Shown in pieces: positions 1 through 10,400 of a stretch of DNA of 64,000 nucleotides. The notes under the pieces are model-generated. The model ran no database searches. It saw only the letters and a list, made by a program, of their open reading frames with translations, and was not told where the DNA came from. Both the position numbers and the translations under genes were made by a program. The first letter of the stretch is position 1, and each line of letters opens with the position of its first letter. Location: contig CAJFCV020000004.1 of assembly GCA_904066235.2 (NCBI GenBank), positions 3,596,001 to 3,660,000 on the forward strand. The letters are read 5' to 3'. This DNA is from Bursaphelenchus xylophilus. Lineage: Eukaryota; Nematoda; Chromadorea; Rhabditida; Aphelenchoididae.

Positions 1-264
1 GAAAATTTCATCTCGTAATTTACACCCACAACAATAACGCAATCTTTTTCCGAAAGAACACACAAAATGAGGAGGGTGGGCGAGACAAAAAACATTTTTT
101 TTTCTAACGCAATTTCCGCTCGAAAAAACTTGATTTTTTTGCGGAAATATTATGTTGCACATTTTTTAACTTTTCGAATTTTTCAAAAAAAATGAATAAA
201 AAAATTTTTTATTTATTTTTTTAGCAGTCACAAACGCGATAAACTACCCCTCTTTTCAACTTAC

Positions 265-2135
265 TGTTCATTGTAGACTCTAAACGACGCCAAACAGTCA
301 GTTTTCCCATCGTAGCCGGCGTCATAATTGCACAGGGGATACTCCCAATATCCCCATTTGGCAAATGGCCGCAGTCTTTTGGCCAACTTTAGCGTCTCAA
401 TGAAGAAACGTCTGAAAATGGGGGTAAATATCATCAATTATATAGTCCTATTCATCCTACACTTAACTCTCAGGTTTTTGCAAAAAAAATTTAAAGAAAA
501 AAATGAAACCCACTTTGCAGCGCTGTTGAACTCGTATCTCGCTAATCTTTCCGCACTCGTGTCGTTGATTCCATATTTCTCTCGGATCAATTCAATCGAA
601 TATTTTTGATAAACACTCCTTCCGCCATAATTGTATTCATAAATTGGTCGCCAGCATTCGTAATCAATCACAGCGATGCCGTCAAAATCTCTGTTTGGAA
701 TTAAAAGCTCAACATCTAGGACAACCTTCTTCAAATGGGCGTTGAGATCCGCGTTCTGCAATAGGAAAGGTTCTAGGGGAAAAATAAAAATTTTAAGGGA
801 AAAATCTTTGCATCGCATTTGGGGTACTTCCCTTGTAAGCCCTGGGCGAAGGCTCAAGTTTGAAATCGCTTTTTTTATATAATAGGCGCGACATAAAGTC
901 CGTAGAATTTTGCACAGTGCATTATTTAATTTCCCTTTTTTTCGCACGCACCGTTGCGATTCCTCGTTTTTGCACTAGCGACATGCACTTTTCGGCGATT
1001 GAACCCGCGACGTCGGCGAAAAAAATTCTACGGACTTTATGGCGCGACTATATTAATTTTCGGTACTTACAGAGGAAGTACCCCAAGTGTGACGCTCAGA
1101 TTTTGATGAAACTTGGCACAAATTTAGAATAATTTTTTAAAAAATATATGCGAGAATCCTAGCTCGCGCTTTGCAGAAACAACCGAGATTTTTAGATCGC
1201 AAAGCCGGCGAAAATTTTAAACTTTTGGCCAAATTTCGGCACGAAAAGTTTCATACCGATTTCTACCGTAATGTTTCCACTAAAAATCAATTTTTTCCGC
1301 ATGGAACAATCAAAGTTATGGCCAAAAAGTGTTTTTTTCTCTGACCGCTCTCCGCGTTTACTGTACTCTCTCGGCGGCAAAGATCGTTCAATATCTCGGT
1401 GGCGCTTGGAAAGCGCGAGCTAAAACTTTCAGGAATTGATATTTAGTGTATGCCCAAGGTGTGTGCAAAATTTGATGAAAATCTAAGCGTCGCACTTGGG
1501 GTACTTCCCTTTTGTTAGCGGTGCTTGCTGTCAAAGTTTTGGTTTTGCAATATTTTTCTGCGAATTTTGCCAGGAAAAGTTTCATTTCTTTTTCTACCGT
1601 AAAGGGTAATGTTTCCAAAAAAAAAATCAATTTTTTCTGCACGAAATTACCAAAATTATGGCCAAAAAAGTGTTTTTCTCTCTGAACTCTCTCCGCGTTT
1701 AGCGTACTGTACTCCCTTGGCCGCAAGGATCGTTGAATATCTCCACAGCCCCTGCAAAGCGTAAGCTGAAACTTTCAGGAAGTGATATGTGATCTATGCC
1801 CGTTACAAAACCTGGCCAACCTCACCTGCGGCACTCCGCCGTTCCGCGGATATCTGCATTCGTTCGTCGACGAATAACATTTCTTGTCGCTCTTCTCGTG
1901 AGCGCAAAATGGAACCAATCCCAGCTGCTCCTCGTAGAAAATGACAATCTTTTCCCCATCGAACTTGTGGCCTTCGTTGACGATTATCCCATAATCTTCG
2001 ACACGATTATTGGGACAAATGTGATCGGGGACATTCCAGTAAATCTAAAAAAATTTATTTTTTGTTGACATCGCTAACCTCAAAAGAGCACTTGACCACT
2101 GTAACGGCAAATGCAAATAGCAGAGCCCTCTTCAT
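265..2135 (-). CDS. Hyaluronidase (GH56), 5' part, cut by the left edge
   Basis: Exons on the minus strand: 2135-2079, 2044-1826, 755-514 and 411-265; the gene continues beyond position 1. Phases agree at all three junctions. The start at 2135 gives a hydrophobic signal peptide (MKRALLFAFAVTVVKC), so the enzyme should be secreted or lysosomal. The family cleaves hyaluronan or chondroitin. Family landmarks, in order: YWNVP near residue 21, NGGVPQ at the end of exon 2, AVIDYECWRP at about residues 120-129 (the catalytic DxE pair is D123 and E125), and KLAKRLRPFAKWGYWEYPLCNY in shortened form in exon 4 (LRP..KWGYWEYP). The first intron is only 34 nt; the second is 1070 nt and filled with repeats. 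The C-terminal half is not in the window. Membership of GH56 is secure; substrate (chondroitin or hyaluronan) is not determined. Confidence 0.9.
811..1093. repeat. Small inverted-repeat element in the hyaluronidase intron
   Basis: Outer arms of about 28 bp (811-839 and 1066-1093) are inverted copies containing GGGGTACTTCC. Inside them is a second hairpin with about 29-bp arms (885-913 and 1018-1048, core GGCGCGAC...AAAGTCCGTAG). The right outer arm is shared with the next element, so the two overlap or were inserted end to end. Confidence 0.6.
1074..1507. mobile_element. MITE-like element with GGAAGTACCCCAAGTG termini, copy 1
   Basis: The segment starts with GGAAGTACCCCAAGTG and ends with the inverted CACTTGGGGTACTTCC, with about 30 bp of inverted termini. 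Two more copies lie at 45612-46053 and 56974-57413, with similar internal sequence and a length near 440 bp. No transposase is encoded, so it is non-autonomous. It lies within the second hyaluronidase intron. Superfamily not determined. Confidence 0.7.
1511..1803. repeat. Partial tandem copy of the preceding element
   Basis: 1571-1802 repeats the interior of the preceding element (1238-1455) in the same orientation: the same order of the TTTCTACCGTAA, ATCAATTTTTTC, ATGGCCAAAAA, CTCTCCGCGTTT and AAACTTTCAGGAA blocks, with scattered substitutions. It ends about 20 bp from the 5' splice site of hyaluronidase exon 2 (1826). Confidence 0.65.
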
Positions 2136-3621
2136 TCGAATGACTCGACCGACCTTGTTGAACCGGTCATAAAAAGAGAGAATTCCCAAACATCGCCGCC
2201 ATTTTTTGAATAAGACTAAAAAGTAAAAGTTTTGTCAAACAAAACTGATCGTTTCGGATTTTGGAGATGCCTTTGTGGGTGTAAAAAGGACCTCGAAAGT
2301 TTTTAGATATGTGGAGGACAGATATAAATGAACAAAACATTGCAAACATCAGAGACTTCCTTACCCAATAACTTGGGAAATAATGGACCAAACTTTAAAA
2401 AAATTGTATTTTTTGGACCTCCAGGGCACGTCAATCCAAAATAGAAGAAAAAATTTCCCGCCCCTTTTTTGGTGATTCGTTCAAAATCCGATAAAACGCA
2501 TTTTCTTATCTTTCTTCTTCCTTTTCGAGAAAAAAACAATTATTTCGGGCGAGAAAAAGTGCCGATAATTTCGCGACATTTCGTCTCTCTTTTAAACCAA
2601 TGAAAACGGTACGAAGTTTCGAAACGGTTCAGGAAATGCGCTGGATTGACGTGCAGGGGCTTGTTGCACAAACGCGAAATAAATAAAATAGAATTATGGG
2701 GAGCTAGGGAACAAAGAAAGTGCATGCTGAAAGAGAGAGACGGCAGAGAAATGAGGATTGCGCCACTTCTCAATCGGAGTGACGTCCAAAATCAGGCGTG
2801 GCGTCAGTGTTTCGGCCATAACTTCCCTCTCCATGATCGTAGAGTCATCGTTCAGAACTTCAAATACTGCTGAGACTGTGGGCTTTATAGATATAATATA
2901 AAATTTGTGGCTCTACTGCCATTGATGAAGTTACCATAGACCTTGAAGTTCTGAATTCTTCTACTATGTAAAAACTTATTTTTTTCAAATCGCCGGGAGT
3001 TTGTTAGGTTTAAAAACGCTGTGCAGCGAAAACTAGGACCCTTGGGTCCCAAAGAATCCGGTTTTTGTAAATTTTGATCCATGATTTCCCTAGCTATTAT
3101 CAAATGAAGTCTTCACCGTCTTCCTGATCCACTCTGTATACAAAGCTTTGTTATACTGAATTTTGCAAAAAACGGATGACTGGCAGAAAAAAACAGTGCT
3201 ATTGTGAAAACGCTTCCTTTTGAGAGACCCCAGACAATTCAATTTTTGTAAATTTTTGACTACGATTTCCCCAGTTATATCAAATGATATCTTCATTGTC
3301 TTCCTGATCCCCTCTTTTTTACACAAAGCTTTGTTTTATACCGGCTATTTCACCGTTATCCTGGCGTCCCATTACCCTGGAAATGGCTCTAAAAAACGCC
3401 AAAACAAATTGCTTTTCAAATCTAATTTACACCAATTTCCGATGACCTCAACTTTACAATTTGCCCTCAACTTTGACGTAAATTGTCACAAATTAATGAT
3501 GGAAATCTTTTCAGTTTTCATTAAATCCTGCAGACTACTTATAGAGAGTACTCAAAAAAGGGGAAAAAAGTTCGGTTCCGCACGCAATTCGTGTTTTTGT
3601 TGTAAAGTTCTGCTTTTATTA
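2136..3621. other. Intergenic region, no gene seen
   Basis: No coding exon can be supported. Two adjoining segments, about 3006-3165 and 3205-3345, are diverged direct copies; both carry the CTTCCTGATCC and ACAAAGCTTTGTT blocks. Degenerate copies of the TTTCCCAAGTTATTGG repeat family lie at about 2347-2395, 3066-3115 and 3246-3305. Confidence 0.6.
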
Positions 3622-4697
3622 TACAGGGTGTTTCAAGAAATTTGGAACAAATGACTTGCTTATATCTTTTTGTTCTTTGCAGCTATCAACGAATTTCTTT
3701 TTGTTTCTAAAAATTGACAGCGTGCGTTTTTAGAATCTCAAAAAAATTTTTTTTTCGTCGGCGGAGGGCCCATTTCTCGGCGGAGAAAATTAGGGCCTTT
3801 TTTAAAAATCACAGCGTATTACGTGGCGGAAACGCCATTGCAACGGCTGAAATCAAGTTTACGTTACACCTCCGTCGATTTTACGATATGCTTTTTTTGC
3901 GTTTTCGATTTTACGCACTTCCGCGGATACGCGGCGGAGACCTCAGATTTCGGTGGACGTCGTTTTGGGCCTTTGGTTTTTGCAATTCATGTTGGAAAAG
4001 GAGGTTTGGGTGATTTTTTGTTGTCATCCGATGCACAGATGGCAAAAATTTCGTGCTTTTTATCCCCGGCGGAGGAGTCGGCGGAGGCTTTATCAAAGGG
4101 TAAAAACAAAACTCCGCCGATTTGTCCGCCGGACCAAAAAAATCAAAAATCTTTGAAAGACAATGCTGCTCTGATGGATTCTTGTAGCTGAGATTTTTCC
4201 CGGACTCGTAAGACTGCTTTGACCCTTTGATAAAGCCTCCGCCGAATCCTCCGCCGGGGAAAAAAGCACGAAATTTTTGCCATCTGTGCATCGAATGACA
4301 ACAAAAAATCACCCCAACCTCTTTTCCAACATGAATTGCAACAGCCGAAGGCCCAAAACAACGTCCGCCGAAATCTGAAGTCTCCGCCGCGCCTCCGCGG
4401 TGCGCGTAAAATCGAAAACAAAAAAATGCATACCGTAAAATCGACGGAGGTGTAACGTAAACTTGATTTCAGCCGTTGCAACGGCGTTTCCGCCACGTAA
4501 TACGCTGTGGTTTTTAAAAAAGGCCCCAATTTTCTACGCCGAGAAATGGGCCCTCCGCCGACAAAAAAAAATTTTTTTTAAGATTCTAAAAACGCACGCT
4601 GTCAATTTTTAGAAGCAAAAAGAAATTCGTTGATAGCTGCAAAGAACAAAAAGATATAAGCAAGTCATTTGTTCCAAATTTCTTGAAACACCCTGTA
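3622..4697. mobile_element. Fold-back transposon (non-autonomous), TA target duplication
   Basis: The left end reads TACAGGGTGTTTCAAGAAA and the right end is its reverse complement finishing CACCCTGTA. Both ends are flanked by TA, the target duplication expected for the Tc1/mariner superfamily. The arms are about 480 bp each (3624-4105 and 4213-4695) and pair nearly along their full length, leaving a spacer of about 107 bp. Open frames across the arms are mirror images of one another and are not genes. No transposase is present. Confidence 0.85.
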
Positions 4698-6106
4698 TAT
4701 CAGTCTGTCGGGAAAATAATAAGCACTCTTTGGCATCGAAAATCGCATCGCCGTCGAGAAAATGAATTGTGTCGCTTGAAAAGTTTTTTGTCCGAAGCTA
4801 TGCGAAATTTGAAAAAGAACTTTTGTCTGGCAGATCTCTTGATTCTTCGTGCTCTCTCGGAAAAAAGGTTGCGTAATATCGCCGCTGCGGACGCAGACAG
4901 TGAGCTAAAATTTTCAGTAATCGAAATATAGGCCAGATGGAAAATAAAGCTCAAAATTGAAGAGCATCGGAGCTGTCTCGAAATTTTTGGGACAAAAAGA
5001 AAAAAAAATTTCACTTTTCATAATTTTTGGATTTTCTTCTATTTTAAGAAATTTTTCAGACTAAAAATTTCCCAAAAATACTAATCGCGGCAAGTCCTTG
5101 TTTTTTGCGACTTTATGCATTCTTTCAATCTTTGTTGTCCCAGTTCCATTTATCACTTTCAAAGCAAATAAAACAAGTCGAGACCAATTTGGAATTGGTT
5201 TATTAGCGCTCTAATTGTTTTAAAATTCCCGGCCCTCCGGGTGTTTATTGGATTCACCTTCCAAGGCTACATTACATTTTCTTTTGCATGCCATTTATAC
5301 CATTCTCCCATAGCGTGCCGCAGGGAAAGAGGCTTGGCGTGTCCCACCCCCAAATCTTATTATTCTTTCCGAGTCCAGAAGTTCCTGAAATTAGTCGGTT
5401 CATGCCACGAGTATTATTGTTTTCGGGTTCGTGCTGGTTAGCTATTAGTATTAGGAAATTTCTAGTCCAAAATCTGGAGGGTACATCAACATGGATCACA
5501 GTAAAATCTATTTATTTAAACTTTTTTTATTTTGGGGTTTTGGCAAAAAAAGCTGCCTCTGGCGGTTTTTTTGCAGTTTTAAATCTCTGTATTTTTCCCA
5601 TATGATTCGTGATTTACCGTCGCAACTTTCGAGACTATTTCCTGGGCTGTGGAGGGCAGCAAAGTTGAGTCAAAAAAAAACTTGACTTGGGTCATCATTC
5701 TCGGACTTGAAGGAAATTTTTAGCTTTTCTCGGACGGGGATTTGAACTCAGCGCCTTGTTGTTGACGATAAGTAGCTCTGCGGACCTTCAGAAAATTTTA
5801 ACACCTCCAATTTTTGCCATAGACGGCAGTAGCAGAGAAAATTTTTCATTTTTTTCGAATTTTTGCGAAAAAATCAGCAGAATTTAGAAAAGCTTTCTTT
5901 TTTTTCATTTTTTCGCTTATTCTAAATTTACGACACTCCTTGCAAACAAATAGTACACCCTCCGCGACATTACCGTTCCATGTTATGCGAAAAAAACAAC
6001 CGCGGGCCAGGTGCTTTTCCGTAATCGGCCCGTTAAGACTCCACCCGATTGCATCGTTAATGTCCGGGTGTATTTCCAGGTCGTTCTCTGTTCTCCCACG
6101 GCCCCC
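4698..6106. other. Intergenic region upstream of the 147-aa gene
   Basis: No gene can be supported. 4840-4920 is a degenerate copy of the CTCTCTCGG...GAGCTAAAATTTTCAG repeat. At 5729-5789, minus strand, there is a tRNA-like B-box (GTTCAAATCC) without a full cloverleaf. A TTTCCAG acceptor-like site ends at 6079, 28 nt upstream of the next ATG. Confidence 0.55.
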
Positions 6107-7067
6107 ATGAAACGCGTGGAGAACGGTGAGAGCAAGCGGAGTGCCAGTTTCCCGGACGTCTCCAGCATGCTGAAACGCCAACGATCGGACCTGGAGCGGA
6201 AGTTGCGCAACCTGCACTTTGTGCATTGTGTGGAGAAGGTGGAGCTCATCGACCAGTACGACCCCGACTGTTGGGTTTGTCAGGTGAGTGACTTATTACT
6301 TTTTACCGTTAACTCGGGCACTTTTCCGCTGCAAAAATCTGCAAAAACCAAAATTTTTTTATTTTTCGATTGTGTAGATAAGATATGTAATACCACAAAG
6401 TATAATCATCTGATTTTTTTTCAAATTTTGTCTATTTACTTTTCATGGCCTACAAATGAATCCCTCAAAATTTTAGTCCTCTCTCAGCATCTACAGCGGA
6501 GATATTGCGCACTCTTTTTTCCCTAGAGAGAACGCAAAATGAAGAGAGCCGGTCAGAGAAAAAGTTTTTTGGCTAAATCTCTGCGAATTTCGCTCAGAGA
6601 CGAATGATTTTTTGCAGAAATGATAACAACCACATTAAGCGTAGATTGCGAATTTTCAAGCTGAAATATCGCTACAGAATTCAATTTTTTTTTATTTTTT
6701 TTGCCAAATTCCGGAATAAGAATCTCGGAAGTTCCTGTAAACTAAAAACTTTTACATACGTCTAATGAGGTTGTAAACTAAATTTGCAAAAATCTTTCAG
6801 AAAGAATCAAATTTGGTCAAAGATTTGAAGTCAACTTTGGCTGAACACCGACGGCTAGGAATCCTGGATGATGAACTACAACTTTTGAACAAAGGATACC
6901 AAAAATGGATCTTATCGTTGGAAGCGGGACACAACAATTGCTCCACGAAAGCCGTCACGATCTCAAATGCCATTAAAAAAGCGTTATTCAACAAGTCATC
7001 CGATTCTTTGCCGGGAAAATTGGAAAAGGAGCCGGAAGAGAAGGAGAAAATGATTGTAAATATATGA
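6107..7067 (+). CDS. Unidentified 147-aa protein, two exons
   Basis: Exons 6107-6283 and 6801-7067 join in phase 0 at clear GTGAGT and TTTCAG sites. The product is basic and Ser/Lys-rich at the N-terminus, has a middle section with two Cys (WVCQ at the junction), and a charged C-terminal tail with a run of Glu and Lys. No signal peptide or membrane segment is visible. TATTTCCAG at 6071-6079 could be a trans-splice acceptor. An AATAAA lies at 7084-7089, 17 nt after the stop, so the gene probably ends here. It lies just upstream of the RIF1-like gene on the same strand and could share an operon with it. Splicing it into the RIF1 exons fails: no donor in exon 2 has the phase needed at 7479. I do not recognise the family. 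Confidence 0.6.
6284..6800 (+). other. 517-nt intron with degenerate repeat
   Basis: This intron of the 147-aa gene carries, at about 6480-6600 in reverse orientation, a copy of the dispersed repeat whose forward form ends in GAGCTAAAATTTTCAG. Nothing else is recognised. Confidence 0.5.
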
Positions 7068-7478
7068 CTGTGCTTGTTAGAGGAATAAAAAAAAACGCTT
7101 TTCGGTGTGGTTATTATATAATACAGCCGTAAAAATCGGCCCTGCCCGATTGCCACCTCTAGTTGTAATCAAACGGAAATTTTTTATCTCGGCGGACTGC
7201 GCCCTGAATTGCGCCAAAATTTTAGCGCGAAATGGGCGAATCGAAAGAAATCTTGCTCCGCAAGCCGACTTCGATCTTTATCCTTCATTTTCCGCCAGTT
7301 TGCGTGATCTACATGGCAGGAGGCTTTCTCTTTGCCTTGGTGGAGATTAGAGGTCAAGTGCAATATGTTTTATCCCTATTTTCTGTTTTATTCCTCGCGT
7401 TTTTCTCGGCTTTGTCAAGTATAATATTCCCACGCTCTACAAAACGTCCTATTCCTTCATTTTAAGCGGTCAAAATAG
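7068..7478 (+). other. Unresolved 5' region of the RIF1-like gene
   Basis: The first secure RIF1-like exon starts at 7479 and needs one base from an upstream exon. Two upstream donors have the right phase: AGAG|GTCAAG at 7350, reading from an ATG at 7232, and CTTG|GTGGAG at 7335 in another frame without an ATG. Neither is convincing, and the first would encode an oddly hydrophobic leader. The true 5' end is left open. Confidence 0.4.
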
Positions 7479-10400
7479 GTTCGCAGCAAAGCCAGCACGA
7501 GGAACAACCCACTTCTTCAGATTCCAGGGAAATTCCGGCGGAAGAGCTCGCTGAGAAGCAGCACCATTGGATTCCGAGACCAATTGCTCGCGAGACAAAG
7601 CGTCCAAGCCAAAAGAACGTTCAGTTTGTCTTTGAGGACAGCGACCAAGGTGAGATTTTGTTTTTTTTTGTCTGTTTTTAGTTCAACGTTGATTCTCTTT
7701 TTGCTGAATGAAACCTTGGCTGTAACATTGGGGTTTTCAGAAGAACAACCCGAAATGCCTGCAAAGAAGCGTCCGCGTAATTCCGAGCCCGGAGTTATCG
7801 TGCGTGATGAGGAGTCTTTAACCGAGTACTTCAAGCCGGCTACTCCAACTTCACAGAAGCGCCGACGTCTCACGGAACGGCAGAAGGAAGTTCTTTCGAG
7901 CAAGAAGGATAAACTCCCGTTCATCGACGATGACACCCAACAAACATCATCAAATTCGATTTCGATCTTGAAGAAGCGTCTGCCGGCCGAATATTTGATA
8001 GACTCCCAACAAGATTCAGAGAATTTGTCGCAAAATGCAATGGATGCGTTGCCAATCAGGGAGGAGGTTGACGAAAAAAGACCGTTGAAGGATAGTCTAA
8101 ATTCTCAAGAGGTGGGTATTTTAATTTATGTTATCTGATTTTTAGATTTTTGTTATTTTACTTGATCAAGCTGGTGCTCAAGTTTTTGATGCTATTTTTT
8201 GGAATTTCAGAAAGCCATCGGTCCCACGGACTTCTCATGCATTACTGTTGAAAAGAGTCCCTCCAAGTCCCCTCGGCAGCCGCGTTCTCCCTTACGATTG
8301 TCATGTTCTCCGCGGGTGGAATCGCCTGCTCGAAAATCTGTGCCGACAACTCCAAAAGGAGCCCATTCCAAGAAAAATACGCCAAAATCGGAGAGGCGAA
8401 AGTCTCCTGCCAGGGTTTTACGACCACGTTCGCCAGCTGGAAAAGTTATTGGGGAAGAAAATGCATTATTAACTGATGAAGAATCCGAAGGTTCGCTAAG
8501 TGATCGACCCTCTGAAAAGAAGCCAAAGAAGAAGAGGCAGTACAGAAAGAAGAATGATGAGGCAAAGGAAACAGAGAAAGGTGATCATTTGTTCAAGGAG
8601 AAGGTCGATGATGAAAAGAAACGATCGGACGATGAGGCCAAGAGGATCAGAAAAGAGAGGATTCAGGCGATGTTGGGGAAGAATAAGGAATGTGAAAAGG
8701 TAAGGGTTCCTTTTTGTTTGGATTTGGTTTTTAGGCGGCGAATTCTCCAACGCCTTTGGTTAAAACGAAGTCATCAAGCAATATGGGGCTGGTTCTTCCC
8801 CAAATTGTGAAGAAAATCGAAGAGAATGGAGCTAAAATGGAAGAAACGAATGGGAATGAGGCTGTTGAAGAGAAGAAAGTGAAGGAAACTAGTGAAAATA
8901 AGGATGATTTAGCTCCGAAGGCGACGGAGAATCAAGACGAAAAAAAGAAAAATGAGGATGTTTGTGAAAAGGTTGATGAACCACAAAAAGAATCGGCAGT
9001 TTTGATCGAAAAGGTAGCGAAAGAGGAAAAGACGGAAGACCCTGTCGAATCAAAAGAAGAGAAGGAAGAATTGAATAAAAGAGACGAATCTCAGGAGTCG
9101 GTGATCATAGTGGATGAAGTTTTGAAGACTCCACCGAAATCCGCGGGCCCTCCGAAAGTCGAAGGGACGCCTCAGAGCATCTTGAGAAAAGACGAAACTC
9201 CCAAAAGCCATCGATCCGAACGAAGGGTAACCTTCAGTGCCGAAAGCGATCGAAGGTTTAGACCAGTAAGGTTTTTTTGTGTTTATGTTGTCCAAGGGGG
9301 ATCAGGCAGACTTGGATCTCTCTTTATTGGGCGTGTAATTTTTTTGCAATCTTTCAACTTAAAAAATGTAGCTCTGGTTTTTCGAGCGTGCAAATTTTTG
9401 TCAAAGTACCCCTCGGGTTCTTGGAACTAAAGGGTTTTCATTTGAGGATCTGGCAAAGCCAATGGAAAACCTCAAATATCAAAAAAAAAATCCCCGAGTT
9501 GAAATTATGATAAAAAATTGGCTACCCTTCATTTGGGGCAGATCTTGTATCGGGCCAATATTTATATCCTATGTTGCAAAATTCGTTGACTAGCTCGCCA
9601 AGGGGGTTACTCTGTGTTCACAACGGAGGGTAGGTTGCTCGTGACCAAACTCGCGACATAGGTCGTGACCGCGGTGAAGGAGGTTGTTCAAATTTACTTG
9701 AAATGGTCTCAATGCTTGACTATGATGTGCAGGACACTTTTGTTTATGTCAGCTCGATTTTTGGCACTTCAGTTGCGTCAGGTCAGAACCACACTGACTA
9801 CGGTCACAATCTAGATCGTGAGCTTGATGAAGACCTGACCTAAAGAAAGTGTCTTGACCATGATAGTCAAGCATTCAGACCGTTGTCGGGTAATTTTGGG
9901 CAACCCCCTTGACCTTGGTCACGACCTAGGTCGCGAGCTTGGTCATGATCGACCTATCCAACGGTTTGAACACAGAGTAACCCCCTAGGCTAGCTAGTCA
10001 ACCAATTTTACAACATTGGATAAAAAATAAAAAAAATAAATATTGGTCCGATACCCAATCTGTCCCAAATGAAGGGTAGCCAATTTTTTGTCACAATTTC
10101 ACTTCAGGGATTTTTTTGAAATTTGAGGTTTTCAATTGGCCTGCCAAATCGTCAAATGGAAATCCTTTAATTCCAAGAGCCCTGAGGGTGTTTTGGCAAA
10201 AATTGCACGCTCGAAAAATCAGAGCAAGATTTTTTAAGCGGCTATCAAAACAATTTTCTCCGGTTCCTCTGGTCCACCTTGTTCTACATGATTTTTTGAT
10301 GCATATAAAAGACATAACATTTTTTGAGTGAAAGTTCAATTTTCAGCGCAAAGTCCCAGCCGCCGACTGTATCGCGCCGGATTTGGTGTTTTGCAATGAA

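Noticed and set aside
3714..4529. Overlapping open frames in the fold-back element
   Set aside because: The frames on the two arms are mirror images of each other, arise from the GCCGGCGGA-rich arms, and match no domain.
5272..5499. Minus-strand 75-codon frame
   Set aside because: Composition is protein-like, but it has no recognisable domain and no convincing flanking splice sites, so it is not listed as a gene.
7584..8138. A single exon starting at ATG 7584 and reading through 7650-7740
   Set aside because: It is open by chance; splicing 7650-7740 gives a better acidic/Lys-rich frame with a PP1 motif, and the read-through segment is strongly hydrophobic.
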